Shown: positions 22,846 to 31,563, counted from the stretch's first letter. The stretch is 48,295 nucleotides of DNA from an uncultured Collinsella sp. (GCA_934650095.1 CAKUFT010000009.1:1-48295); one strand, 5' to 3'. The notes: generated from the sequence alone by a model not told the origin. Program-made: numbers and translations.

Positions 22846-24627
22846 CTACTCGTTTAGTAGCCTTACGGCCTCTGCGGCCATGTTTTCGACCGTCATGCCG
22901 TTCTGCGCGAGCAGTTCGTTGGGATCATAGCGATCGGGGAAGCCCTTGGCGATGCCAAAGGTGCGGGTGCGCAGCGGCGTGCAAGCCAGATAGCATGCCA
23001 CGCGCTCGCCCCAGCCGCCGTCCAAGATGCCGTCCTCGATGGTCACGACAACACGGTGCTCGCCTGCAAGGCTGTCGAGGAACTCGCGGTCGAGTTCGGT
23101 CGCGAAGCGCGGGTTGACGAGCGTGGCCTCGATACCGTATTCGGCGGCCAAGCGGTTTGCCACGCGCTCGCCCAGCTCAAAGAAATCGCCCAGTGCGAGC
23201 ACGGCCACATCGCGGCCCTGGCGCGCCACGTTGTAACGGGCGATGCTGTAGTCGGCGTCCTCGGCAGGCGCCAGGTCGGGGCGGCTTACCAGACCAATGC
23301 CCGGCACGCGAATTGCCACGGGATGATCGCGGTGATCGAGCGACCAGCTCAGCATGGATAGGTACTCTTCCATGCAGGCCGGCGCCAGGTAACGCATGTT
23401 GGGAAGAGCGCCCAACATGGAAATATCAAAGAACGAAAGGTGCGTCTCGGATGTGGTGCCAAAGATCGACGCGCCAAATACCAGGATGGTCGCCGGGGCG
23501 TCGTTGAGGCACAGATCGTGCCACAGCTCGTCATAGGCGCGCTGCAAAAACGTGCCGTACACGCCAAAGGCCGGCTTGGCGCCCGAACGGGCGAGCGCGG
23601 TGGCAAAGGTGACGGCGTGCTCCTCGGCAATACCCACGTCGACAAACTGCTTGCCGGCGGCAGCGCGGAGCTCGGGCGTGAAGCCCATGATGTAGGGCGT
23701 GGCGGCCGTGATGCCCACGACCTGCGGATCGCGCTCGATGGCGGCACTCAGGGCCTCGCCCGTAATATCGGCATAGGTGCGCGGCGCGGGCTCGCTCGGA
23801 TGACCCGGGCAGAGCTTGCGGCCGGTCGCCATATCGAAGGGGCCAACGTGATGCCAACGCTCGGGGTCGCTTTGGGCCGGCTCAAAGCCCTTACCCTTGG
23901 CGGTCGAGATGTGCAACACGATGGGGTGGTCGATGTTACGCAGCTCTTGCAGCGTGTCGACCAGAGCCAATACGTCGTTGCCGGCGTCCAGATAGCGGTA
24001 GTCGAGTCCCAGCGCGCGAAAGACGTTGCGCTCGGCCGTGCCATTTGTGGCGCGCAGCTCGGCAAGATTGCGGTAGAGGCCGCCGTGGTTCTCGGCGATG
24101 GACTGGTCGTTATCGTTGACGATGATGATCAGGTTGCTATCGAGTTCGGCGGCATTGTCGAGGCCCTCAAACGCCAAGCCGCCCGAAAGCGAGCCGTCGC
24201 CAATAACGGTAATGACGTTGTACGTATCGCCTGCCAGGTCGCGAGCGTGCGCCAGGCCGCAGCCCAGACTCACCGACGTGGAGGTATGGCCCATGGCGAA
24301 CAGGTCGTGCTCGGACTCATCAGGGTTGGCAAAGCCGGAAGCCTCGCCAAAACGCTTCGGATCGATATAGGTATACGCGCGCCCAGTCAGCGCCTTGTGG
24401 GCGTAGGTCTGGTGCGACACGTCAAAGACGATCTTGTCGGTGGGGGAGTTGAACACGCGATGGAGCGCGACCGTGAGCTCAACGACGCCCAGGTTGGGAG
24501 CAACGTGCCCGCCGACGGCGGCGGAGCTTTCGAGGATGGCGTGGCGGATCTCGCCGCAGAGCAGCGGAAGCTCGGCGCGATCGAGAGCCTTGACGTCCTC
24601 GGGCGTTGTCGTTTGCGTAAGCAGCAT
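22846..24627 (-). CDS. Divergent 1-deoxy-D-xylulose-5-phosphate synthase-like enzyme
   Basis: A 593-residue thiamine-diphosphate enzyme of the DXS family, shorter than the usual 620-640. Conserved: SHQTYAHKALTGR (about 71-83), the ThDP/Mg motif GDGSL...ND (143-172), the catalytic glutamate in DVGIAEEHAVTF (Glu335) and YGTFLQRAYD. Not conserved: the DRAG motif, whose arginine binds the phosphate of glyceraldehyde 3-phosphate in known DXS, reads FGAS at 384-387; the GADGQTH segment reads GTTSETH; and YPRG reads VPGI. It may therefore use another acceptor. Alternatively it is a lineage-specific DXS; a second dxs elsewhere in the genome would settle this. No other isoprenoid genes are nearby. Confidence 0.8.
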   Translation of the reverse strand: MLLTQTTTPEDVKALDRAELPLLCGEIRHAILESSAAVGGHVAPNLGVVELTVALHRVFNSPTDKIVFDVSHQTYAHKALTGRAYTYIDPKRFGEASGFANPDESEHDLFAMGHTSTSVSLGCGLAHARDLAGDTYNVITVIGDGSLSGGLAFEGLDNAAELDSNLIIIVNDNDQSIAENHGGLYRNLAELRATNGTAERNVFRALGLDYRYLDAGNDVLALVDTLQELRNIDHPIVLHISTAKGKGFEPAQSDPERWHHVGPFDMATGRKLCPGHPSEPAPRTYADITGEALSAAIERDPQVVGITAATPYIMGFTPELRAAAGKQFVDVGIAEEHAVTFATALARSGAKPAFGVYGTFLQRAYDELWHDLCLNDAPATILVFGASIFGTTSETHLSFFDISMLGALPNMRYLAPACMEEYLSMLSWSLDHRDHPVAIRVPGIGLVSRPDLAPAEDADYSIARYNVARQGRDVAVLALGDFFELGERVANRLAAEYGIEATLVNPRFATELDREFLDSLAGEHRVVVTIEDGILDGGWGERVACYLACTPLRTRTFGIAKGFPDRYDPNELLAQNGMTVENMAAEAVRLLNE

Positions 24628-24855
24628 CGTTGTTGGTTACTCCATGCGAATCGAGCGCCGGCGCTCCCTCGGCCGGCACAATTGCACAAGACAGTCTCGC
24701 ACATTTTGACGTTTGATATGTGACGGCGGCGCGGTAATTCGACAACTGGTGGGGCAAAACGTTTTGTCCGATGCCATACTGGTAGGTTCCATGAGGATTT
24801 TATTGATAGTGCGCAGGCCGTCGCCTGCCGTCGAGAGCCGCTGGAAGGAGGCCGC

Positions 24856-25413
24856 ATGTCCGAAACCGCTCGTGCCGAGAGGATCGCGCGCGAAGTCGAC
24901 CGTGCTGCCCGCCAGCTTGCCCAAGCGGGGCGTTTGGATCTGACGCGTGAGTTTATCCAGCATGGCGACGTGACGGTGTATGCGCATGTGACCTCGGTGG
25001 CACGGGCGAGCCTGTCCTTTGCCGAGCGCCTGGGCCGCGTCGGTGTTTCGGTCGACCGCGCCTCGTTGCTGCGCGGGGCCCTGCTGCACGATTACTTTCT
25101 CTATGACTGGCACGATCCCGACCCAAGCCATCGGCTGCATGGCTTTCGCCACCCGTTTTTTGCCTTGGCGCGTGCGGAGGAAGATTTTGAGCTGACGCCG
25201 CGCGAGCGGAATATTATCGTACGGCATATGTTTCCGCTGGTACCGGTGCCGCCGACGTGTCGTGAGGCATGGATTGTGTGCCTGGCGGATAAATGGTGCG
25301 CGCTGCGCGAGACGATTGCCGGCCGTCTGCCGCGCAAAGGCGGCGCGAACGATTTGAACGAGGGCTCGAGTGACGGCTCGAGCAAAGAATCGAACGAAAA
25401 GAGGAGTGGGTAG
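24856..25413 (+). CDS. HD-domain protein (putative phosphohydrolase)
   Basis: A 185-residue protein with an HD-type metal-binding core: histidine in YAHVTSVARASL (about 41), HD in LLRGALLHDYFLYDWHD (about 78), and later histidines in RLHGFRHPFFA and IVRHMFP. This arrangement matches bacterial HD proteins that hydrolyse phosphorylated substrates. The C-terminal tail is low-complexity (EGSSDGSSKESNEKRSG). GGAAGGAGG site before ATG. It ends 3 bp before the next gene, so the two are co-transcribed. Confidence 0.82.
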   Translation: MSETARAERIAREVDRAARQLAQAGRLDLTREFIQHGDVTVYAHVTSVARASLSFAERLGRVGVSVDRASLLRGALLHDYFLYDWHDPDPSHRLHGFRHPFFALARAEEDFELTPRERNIIVRHMFPLVPVPPTCREAWIVCLADKWCALRETIAGRLPRKGGANDLNEGSSDGSSKESNEKRSG

Positions 25414-25416
25414 ACG

Positions 25417-26436
25417 GTGGGAACCGCGATCGACATGGCATTTGACGGCGCGACGCTTGCCGCCTGTCCGCTCTCGGCGCTGGTACTCTCGTTTGCCTTC
25501 TACGGTTTTTGCGGCTGGGTATGGGAGTCGACAGTCTGCGCCATGCTCAACCACGGACGCTTTGCCAACAGCGGCTTTTTGCTAGGGCCGTGTTGTCCCA
25601 TCTACGGTGCGGGCGGCATCGCGTGCTGGTTGCTGCTGCGCGGGATTCCGGATGCTTCGAGCCAGTTTGTCGCCGCGGCGCTCGTATGCAGCGTGATCGA
25701 ATATAGCGTGGGCGTGTTGCTGGAGAAAACGACCGGCGCTCGCTTTTGGGACTATTCGCATCTGCCCTTTAACCTGCACGGACGTATTTGCCTGTACTGG
25801 GCCTGTGCGTTTGGCCTGGGTGCACTGTGCATTTGTCGCCTGGTGGAGCCGGCATTGCTGGGGCTGCTTGGCCATCTGCCGGTGCTGATTGTGCGGCTGT
25901 CCGCCTTTATCGTTGCGGTCGCGATGATGGTCGATGCGGTGTGCTCGTTGGCCAGCTGGCGCCGCCTGTCCGATCAGCTTGAGCGTGTGCGTGCCGACCT
26001 TGCCGACCGCATCAATGAGTCGCTTGCCGACGCCTCCGACTCTATGCTCGAACGTATTCCCGATTCGGCGATCGACTCGGTGGCGCAGACGCATATCCGC
26101 GGTCGCGCCGTTAACGCTTGGCTGGCCGAGCTGGGCGACGCGGCGCTCGATGCCCTGCGCGAGAAGGCTTCGATGCCGACGTTTATCTCGGATGGTGCTC
26201 GCGGCCTGGCGCTCGCTGCCCGCCGCGTGGCCGATGCCGCGCCGAGCGTGCCCCGTCCGTCGCTCACCCGTCTCCGTACCGGCAAGCGCATGAGCCGTCC
26301 GGTGCCGAGTGTGTCGCTCAGCCGTCGTGACCTGCGCTTCTTTAACGCCTTCCCGCGTCTGCGCATCAATCGCTACGAGGGCGTCATCCGAGCTACCGAC
26401 CTCCGCGACCGAGCCCGCGAGCTGTTCCGCCGCTAG
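25417..26436 (+). CDS. CmpB-like (putative ABC-transporter type IV) membrane protein
   Basis: A 339-residue protein with a GTG start at 25417 and AGGAG ten bases before. The N-terminal about 190 residues carry six hydrophobic segments and the family marks FAFYGFCGWVWEST, GRFANSGFLLGPCCPIYG and YSVGVLLEKTTGARFWDYS, matching the ABC_trans_CmpB domain of unknown function. The C-terminal 150 residues are amphipathic and basic, likely cytoplasmic (LSRRDLRFFNAFPRLRINRY). There is no ATPase gene nearby, so a real ABC transporter role is doubtful. Confidence 0.8.
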   Translation: MGTAIDMAFDGATLAACPLSALVLSFAFYGFCGWVWESTVCAMLNHGRFANSGFLLGPCCPIYGAGGIACWLLLRGIPDASSQFVAAALVCSVIEYSVGVLLEKTTGARFWDYSHLPFNLHGRICLYWACAFGLGALCICRLVEPALLGLLGHLPVLIVRLSAFIVAVAMMVDAVCSLASWRRLSDQLERVRADLADRINESLADASDSMLERIPDSAIDSVAQTHIRGRAVNAWLAELGDAALDALREKASMPTFISDGARGLALAARRVADAAPSVPRPSLTRLRTGKRMSRPVPSVSLSRRDLRFFNAFPRLRINRYEGVIRATDLRDRARELFRR

Positions 26437-26633
26437 CCGGGACGGGCGTGTTTGCGGCTTCCTTGCTCGCGTATTTCCCGTTCGTTTCGCGCCCGTTGCC
26501 GCGCCGTTTCCAAGATTGCGGCACCGTTTCCATTCGACAACGCAGCGTTTAACAACGCCGTATCTGGTCTACACCAGTTGCCCCTCGGCCGCATTATGGG
26601 CGCCGACAACGTTCATGCGACCAAGGGGGACGA

Positions 26634-27911
26634 ATGTACGATACGGGATCGACAACGTTTATGCTCATCTGCACCATGCTCGTGTTTTTAATGACACCGG
26701 GCCTGGCGTTTTTCTATGGCGGTCTGTCTAGACGCAAAAATGTCATCAACACCATGCTTATGTGCTTTGGAGTCATTGGCTTGGTGGGCGTGCTGTGGAT
26801 TGTTGCCGGCTGGTCGCTGGCCTACGGCGGCGACGGCTCGAGTCCGTTTATTGGAGGCCTTGACCAGCTGCTGTGCCTGCCGGTGCTCAACCAGGTGCTG
26901 CAGGCGGCCGAGGGCAATGCTGCGGATGGTGCCGTCTACCCTCAGATCATCAACATCGCCTTCCAGATGGCGTTTGCCATGATCACCGCCGCTATCGTTA
27001 CGGGCAGTCTGGCAGGCCGCGTTAAGTTTGGTGCCATGACGGCCTTCCTGGGCATTTGGCTGCTCGTGGTCTATGCGCCGCTCGCCCACATGGTTTGGGG
27101 CGGCGATGGTTCCTTTATCGGCGACATCATCGGCGCGCTCGACTTTGCCGGCGGCGACGTGGTACACATTTCGTCTGGTCTCACGGGCCTGATTCTCTGC
27201 TTAATGCTCGGCCGTCGTCGCGGCTTTGGCATGGTGAGCTACCGTCCGCATAACGTGCCGTTTGTGGCGCTGGGCGCCGGTCTACTTTGGTTTGGTTGGT
27301 TTGGCTTTAACGGCGGCAGCGAGTTTAAGGCCGACGCCGTGGCGGCACTCGCCATCCTCAACACCGTGACGGCCAGCGCGGCGGGTATGGTCTCGTGGCT
27401 TGTCGTCGAGCGCGTGCACACCGGTCGTCCCACGCTGGTGGGTGCTAGCACCGGTTTGGTTGCGGGCCTTGTGGTGGTTACGCCGGGTGCGGGCTTTGTC
27501 GAGCCGTGGGCGGCGCTGGTCATGGGCCTGATCGTATCGCCCGTCTGCTACCTGGCCATCAGCCATCTTAAGACCAAGTTTGGCTACGACGATGCGCTCG
27601 ATGCGTTTGGTTGTCACGGAGTCGGCGGCATCTTGGGCGGTGTGCTCACGGGCCTGTTCTGCGTGCCGGAGCTTTCGTGGACCGGCAAGGGCGGCCTGTT
27701 CTACACGGGCGACGTGTCGCTGCTTGTCTCGCAGGTTCTGGGCATTGTGGTGACGGTCGTTATAGTGCTGATGCTCGACTTGGTGATCGCCGCGGTGGTC
27801 AAGGCGCTGTTCCACGGTAGCCTGCGCGTGGACGAGGCCGACGAGGCGCTGGGCCTGGATGCAAGTCAACACGGCGAGAGCGCCTATCCTTCTTTCTCCG
27901 GACTCGATTAG
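26634..27911 (+). CDS. amt: Ammonium transporter (Amt family)
   Basis: A 425-residue inner-membrane ammonium channel with 11 predicted helices. Family marks include TPGLAFFYGGLSRRKNVINT near the N-terminus, the pore-gate region APLAHMVWGGDG, the first pore histidine in GDVVHISSGLTGL and the second in FGCHGVGGILGG. Without a signal peptide (Met1 is at MYDTGSTTF) it resembles many actinobacterial Amts. The PII gene follows 212 bp later, the standard Amt-GlnK pairing in which PII blocks the channel when nitrogen is plentiful. AAGGGGGA site before ATG. Confidence 0.94.
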   Translation: MYDTGSTTFMLICTMLVFLMTPGLAFFYGGLSRRKNVINTMLMCFGVIGLVGVLWIVAGWSLAYGGDGSSPFIGGLDQLLCLPVLNQVLQAAEGNAADGAVYPQIINIAFQMAFAMITAAIVTGSLAGRVKFGAMTAFLGIWLLVVYAPLAHMVWGGDGSFIGDIIGALDFAGGDVVHISSGLTGLILCLMLGRRRGFGMVSYRPHNVPFVALGAGLLWFGWFGFNGGSEFKADAVAALAILNTVTASAAGMVSWLVVERVHTGRPTLVGASTGLVAGLVVVTPGAGFVEPWAALVMGLIVSPVCYLAISHLKTKFGYDDALDAFGCHGVGGILGGVLTGLFCVPELSWTGKGGLFYTGDVSLLVSQVLGIVVTVVIVLMLDLVIAAVVKALFHGSLRVDEADEALGLDASQHGESAYPSFSGLD

Positions 27912-27913
27912 CA

Positions 27914-28072
27914 GCTTCCCCAAGCACCGCACCTTGCCGTTCAATCGTCGCTCACGTACTTAAGTACGCTTCGCTCCTCTTTCACGGCAATCTGCGGCAC
28001 TTGGGAAACCTGCTAAGACCTGTTAGTTGCACTTTTTTGATTTGCGGGGTTGGTCTGTGGTGCTTGGGAAAC
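27914..28072. repeat. Nested palindromes between amt and PII gene
   Basis: TTCCCCAAGCACC near 27915 is inversely repeated by GGTGCTTGGGAAA near 28060. Inside lies a perfect 14-bp palindrome, CGTACTTAAGTACG (27954-27967), flanked by further partial complementarity. It may attenuate PII expression or be a repeat; no other gene is in this gap. Confidence 0.5.
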
Positions 28073-28123
28073 CCGCGTATGTGAATGGCAATTCATTTCT
28101 TTTATTTAAGAGAGGAATTCACT

Positions 28124-28462
28124 ATGAAGAAGATTACGGCGATTGTTCGTGCCGAGAAGCTTGAGGTTCTTAAGGACGCGCTGTTTGCTGCTGATGTTCG
28201 CGGCATGACGATTAACCAGGTGCAGGGCTGCGGCGCGCAGCACGGCTGGAAGGAGTACGTGCGCGGCAACGAGCTTCTCGTAAACACGATCCCTAAGGTG
28301 CAGTTCACCCTCATCTGTGCTGATGAGCATGTTGACGGTATCGTCGACATCATCTGCAACGCCGCACGCACCGGCGCTGTCGGCGACGGCAAGATCTGGG
28401 TCGAGCCGGTCGAAGAGGTCATCCGCATTCGCACCGGCGAACACGGCCCCGCCGCGGTGTAG
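28124..28462 (+). CDS. PII nitrogen-regulatory protein lacking the T-loop tyrosine
   Basis: A 112-residue PII-family protein, the canonical length, starting at ATG 28124 after AGAGAGG. MKKITAIVRAEKLEVLKDAL and the C-terminal GDGKIWVEPVEEVIRIRTGE are typical GlnB/GlnK elements for ATP and 2-oxoglutarate binding. In the T-loop, where enterobacterial proteins read GHTELYRGAEY, it reads GWKEYVRGNEL, so the uridylylated tyrosine 51 is replaced by leucine. It is probably controlled by ligands only and pairs with the upstream Amt. Confidence 0.92.
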   Translation: MKKITAIVRAEKLEVLKDALFAADVRGMTINQVQGCGAQHGWKEYVRGNELLVNTIPKVQFTLICADEHVDGIVDIICNAARTGAVGDGKIWVEPVEEVIRIRTGEHGPAAV

Positions 28463-28536
28463 GGCCGTCCACCCGCCATCCGCAACGCTAAAATACTGCA
28501 ATGAGGCACAAGACTTGCGTTGCGGATGGGCGGATT

Positions 28537-29199
28537 ATGGGTCGCAATAAATATCCCGAGGAGACGGTCGCGAAGATTCTCGACGCGGCGCTGGAGCTGT
28601 TCTGCGCACAGGGTTATGAGGGGACGAGCATTCAAGATATCGTCGACCGCCTCGATGGCATGACCAAGGGCGCTATCTATCATCACTTCAAGAGCAAAGA
28701 AGAGATTTTTAACGCCGCATTTGATCGGGCGATGGCTCCCGTTGTTGAGCGCCGCCGCGCGACGCTCGGTGCTGGCAATATGACGGGCGCCCAAAAGCTC
28801 AGGCGACTTTACGCGCCCGAGTCCGTCGTTCCGCAAATTGAGCTATGGGCACGCATGCATCCTGCGGCGGATCCGGTAAAAAGCTCGCGTCTGTTGGCGT
28901 TGCAGTATCAGGGCTCGTTTGACGAGTCGGCAGATGGCTATTTATTGCCGGTGATCGAGGAGGGTATCGCCGATGGCTCCATTGCGTGCGAATGCCCGCG
29001 TGAAGCGGCAGAGGCCGTATCGTTGCTAGCGAATCTTTGGCTGCTACCATTGTTCCGTCCGCTCGAGCCCAAGGAGCGAATGGTCGCTCGCGCGCAATGT
29101 TTGGCGCAGATGGCGACCGCGGTGGGGCTCGATTTAGGTAATGAAGTGCTTCAGACAACGGCCCAGATTTGGGACGTATGGAAACGAGCCGGGTGGTAA
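28537..29199 (+). CDS. TetR/AcrR-family transcriptional regulator
   Basis: A 220-residue regulator from ATG 28537 (an in-frame ATG at 28501 would add 12 residues of poor quality). The N-terminal TetR helix-turn-helix is VAKILDAALELFCAQGYEGT, then the recognition helix TKGAIYHHFKSKEEIF. The ligand domain is divergent. It is followed 100 bp later by an MFS exporter gene with palindromic sites in between, so it is the likely repressor of that exporter and perhaps of itself. Confidence 0.9.
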   Translation: MGRNKYPEETVAKILDAALELFCAQGYEGTSIQDIVDRLDGMTKGAIYHHFKSKEEIFNAAFDRAMAPVVERRRATLGAGNMTGAQKLRRLYAPESVVPQIELWARMHPAADPVKSSRLLALQYQGSFDESADGYLLPVIEEGIADGSIACECPREAAEAVSLLANLWLLPLFRPLEPKERMVARAQCLAQMATAVGLDLGNEVLQTTAQIWDVWKRAGW

Positions 29200-29202
29200 T
29201 AT

Positions 29203-29220
29203 GCATACTAACGGTATGTA
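29203..29220. promoter_or_regulatory. Candidate TetR operator, distal
   Basis: GCATAC-TAACG-GTATGTA holds the same CATAC/GTATG half sites as the stronger palindrome at 29267. It starts four bases after the regulator stop codon. Confidence 0.5.
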
Positions 29221-29229
29221 AATTGATCT

Positions 29230-29255
29230 AAAAGGGTGGCTACGGCTGCCCTTTT
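29230..29255 (+). terminator. Short terminator after the TetR gene
   Basis: AAAAGGG (29230-29236) pairs with CCCTTTT (29249-29255). It lies between the two operator-like palindromes and may separate the regulator from the exporter transcript. Confidence 0.45.
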
Positions 29256-29266
29256 CAAGTCATTAA

Positions 29267-29287
29267 ATACATACCAATAGTATGTAT
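29267..29287. promoter_or_regulatory. Candidate TetR operator overlapping exporter start region
   Basis: ATACATAC-CAATA-GTATGTAT is a perfect inverted repeat with 8-bp arms. It ends right before the AGGAGG ribosome binding site of the MFS gene, where binding would block transcription start or elongation. Confidence 0.65.
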
Positions 29288-29300
29288 AGGAGGCAAGGCT

Positions 29301-30563
29301 ATGGACGGGATGAGAGATTTCGACACCGCGCCAGCTTCAAAGACGGCGCTGTCTATAAGACTCGTCGGTCTTCTCGTTGCGCAGCTGTGCGTGTATTCGA
29401 CGTTGTCGGCGCTGTGCTTTGCGTGTCCGCTTTACTTGCTCGATCGCAGTGGCTCGTCGACGTTATATGGTGCCGTCGCGGCGATAGCGTTTATACCGGG
29501 CGTGCTTGCGACTCCGGCTGGCGGAGTATTAGCTGATCGAGAGGGACATCGCAGCGTTCTAGCAGCTCTCGGTATTGTTTTAATGATTGCAGCGATGCTA
29601 TTTGTCCCCATGAAGCGCTCGTTGCCCCTTGCGGCCGTTGTAGCGGTGATGCTGTGCGTCCAATACGCCGTTCAATCTATTCTGAAGCCGATACTTCAAA
29701 TCGAGACGCTGCGCATAGCCGGCAAGGAAAAGGTCGAGCGGGCCACCGCATTAGTGTCGCAGACGACCATGGCGAGCAATATTCTAGGTCCCGTGGTTGG
29801 AACAGCCGTCTACGGACGCTTTGGAATCGATGCCATTTGCGCGATCGCGGCGGCGGCGTTTGCGATGTCGTCGCTGCTGTTTTGGGCCGCACTCAAACGA
29901 AATGTCCATTCTGAAGTGACGGGGGATGGCTCGACTCGCATGGCATGCCAAAGCGATTTTCTGTTGGCGATTCGGTGCCTGCTTCAAAATACCTCGTTGC
30001 TCGCTGTGATTTTGCTTGCGGCTGTTTTGAATCTTGCGTTGGTTGGGTTAACGATTGGTGCGCCCGTTATTGTTACAAGGCATCTCGGCATGCAATCTTC
30101 CTGCGTTGGGATTATTGAGGCGGCTATGGGGCTGGGCGGCCTTGTAGGCGGCGGCCTAGTCGGTATTTGGCCGAATCGCTTTTCTTTCAATGGCATATGC
30201 CGATATGTTGCGATGATCTGCCTTGGAGTCGTGCCGGTTATTGTCACGCTACCGATCGGCGTTGACGTAATTGTGTTTGCCGCGCTTACAGTCGGTTCGG
30301 CATGGGTCATGGTGTGGGCAGGCATTGCGTCGGTCGAAATCGTTGCATTCGTTCAGCGGACGGCGCCGACGGAACTCTGCGGAAAGGTGCTTTCGGTCGT
30401 ATACATGGCGCTTTCCTGCGCAACGCCTATTGGCCAATTGGCGTACGGATTCGCATATGATCGATGGGCGCCGGCGGCCGTGTTCGCAGCTATGCTGGTG
30501 GTATTGGTGCTGACGACGGTGCTGTTTTATCGCTTGAAAAGTCGCTCACGACAAACAATGTGA
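29301..30563 (+). CDS. MFS efflux transporter
   Basis: A 420-residue, 12-helix transporter resembling drug exporters. The loop between helices 2 and 3 reads GGVLADREGHRSVL (MFS signature, about 75-88), and AMGLGGLVGGGLVGIWPNRF is a corresponding site in the second half. The AGGAGG site is six bases before the ATG. It is likely repressed by the upstream TetR protein and may export a toxic compound or antibiotic; the substrate is not predictable. The codon use is less GC-biased than in neighbouring genes. Confidence 0.85.
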   Translation: MDGMRDFDTAPASKTALSIRLVGLLVAQLCVYSTLSALCFACPLYLLDRSGSSTLYGAVAAIAFIPGVLATPAGGVLADREGHRSVLAALGIVLMIAAMLFVPMKRSLPLAAVVAVMLCVQYAVQSILKPILQIETLRIAGKEKVERATALVSQTTMASNILGPVVGTAVYGRFGIDAICAIAAAAFAMSSLLFWAALKRNVHSEVTGDGSTRMACQSDFLLAIRCLLQNTSLLAVILLAAVLNLALVGLTIGAPVIVTRHLGMQSSCVGIIEAAMGLGGLVGGGLVGIWPNRFSFNGICRYVAMICLGVVPVIVTLPIGVDVIVFAALTVGSAWVMVWAGIASVEIVAFVQRTAPTELCGKVLSVVYMALSCATPIGQLAYGFAYDRWAPAAVFAAMLVVLVLTTVLFYRLKSRSRQTM

Positions 30564-30627
30564 CGTTCGCACTGTAGCGGTTTAACAGAAGCAGCCACTG
30601 CAGTGCGGGGCGCCCATACGAGAACGC

Positions 30628-30669
30628 GCCTCTCCTTCGTCTACAATATCGTGCAGACGAAGGAGAGGC
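30628..30669 (+). promoter_or_regulatory. Perfect 15-bp inverted repeat masking the HAD-gene ribosome binding site
   Basis: GCCTCTCCTTCGTCT (30628-30642) is exactly complementary to AGACGAAGGAGAGGC (30655-30669), with a 12-nt loop containing TACAAT. The right arm contains the ribosome binding site, so an RNA including both arms would hide it. If TACAAT is the -10 box, the left arm would not be transcribed and the repeat would be an operator. Confidence 0.6.
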
Positions 30670-30675
30670 ATGCCC

Positions 30676-31533
30676 ATGATCAAGATGTTTGCGAGTGACC
30701 TAGACGGAACGCTGCTTAACGCCCTGCACGAGGCCGACGGAACCATCCGCCGCGCTATTCGCGAGTTGACCGAGGCCGGGCTGCACGTGGTTCCCGCGAC
30801 GGGCCGCTCGACGCTGCCGATCGGTGAGCATGGCTTTACAGGTTTGGCGCTCGATGCCTGTTGCTCCAACGGATCCATCGTTCGTGACAGCCACGGCGAG
30901 GTGCTTAAGACCTGGACCATCGATCCTCAGATTACCGAGGAGCTGCTCAAGGCATTTCCGGGCATTTGCTTTGATTGTTCTACGCCCGACGGCATGTTTT
31001 CGAGCGGTTCGTTTGAGATGCATCAGGCGGGCTTTAAGAAGGACGACCCCATCAAGCGAATTGTGATGCGCGGCATGCGAGCCCGTGGCGGCTATCACGA
31101 GGAACAGTATTTTGACCAGTCGATCGGAGACATCTTGCGTCATGACGTGTGCAAGATTAACTGCCGCGTGACCTCGCCCGAGTTGGAGCGCGACCTTAAG
31201 GCGTATCTTGCCGAGCGCTCGGACCGCGTGGTCAACGCGCCATTCGACCCGGTGATGTTCGAGATCACGGATGCTTCGTGCAACAAGGGCGAGAGCGTGG
31301 CGTGGCTGGCGGCCTACTACGGCATTGCCGAGGACGAGGTCGCGGTCTACGGCGACGGCGGCAACGACATCGCCATGCTCAAGCGTTTCCGCCACAGCTA
31401 TGCCACCAAGAATGGCAGCGATGCAGCCAAGGCCGCCGCGAGCGCGACTATCGGCAGCTGCATGGCCCATGCCGTTCCCAAACACATGTTCACCACCATG
31501 CGCAAGCAAAACTCCCGCACCGTAATCGAATAA
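30676..31533 (+). CDS. HAD-superfamily (Cof-type, IIB) phosphatase
   Basis: A 285-residue phosphatase. HAD motif I is FASDLDGTLLN with both aspartates, motif II is in VVPATGRS, and motif IV is VYGDGGNDIAMLKRF. The cap domain lies between. Starting at the ATG at 30676 leaves an ideal eight-base distance to AAGGAGAG; an ATG at 30670 is too close. Cof-type enzymes dephosphorylate sugar phosphates, FMN or similar metabolites. It stands alone and ends within one base of a palindromic repeat that may serve as terminator. Confidence 0.9.
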   Translation: MIKMFASDLDGTLLNALHEADGTIRRAIRELTEAGLHVVPATGRSTLPIGEHGFTGLALDACCSNGSIVRDSHGEVLKTWTIDPQITEELLKAFPGICFDCSTPDGMFSSGSFEMHQAGFKKDDPIKRIVMRGMRARGGYHEEQYFDQSIGDILRHDVCKINCRVTSPELERDLKAYLAERSDRVVNAPFDPVMFEITDASCNKGESVAWLAAYYGIAEDEVAVYGDGGNDIAMLKRFRHSYATKNGSDAAKAAASATIGSCMAHAVPKHMFTTMRKQNSRTVIE

Positions 31534-31563
31534 TGTGACAAAGGGACAGTCCCTTCGTCACAT
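31533..31563. repeat. REP-like palindrome, copy 1
   Basis: Arms ATGTGACAAAGGGAC and its inverse with one mismatch around a central base. It begins at the last base of the HAD stop codon. It shares sequence with the palindromes at 31845 and 32256. Confidence 0.75.

Noticed and set aside
23440..24723. A 427-codon plus-strand frame opposite the DXS-like gene.
   Set aside because: No domain content, antisense to a clear enzyme frame, and overlaps its promoter.
25417..26436. Calling this gene a true ABC transporter permease.
   Set aside because: The domain name suggests it, but there is no ATPase or binding protein beside it, and the family has no proven transport role.
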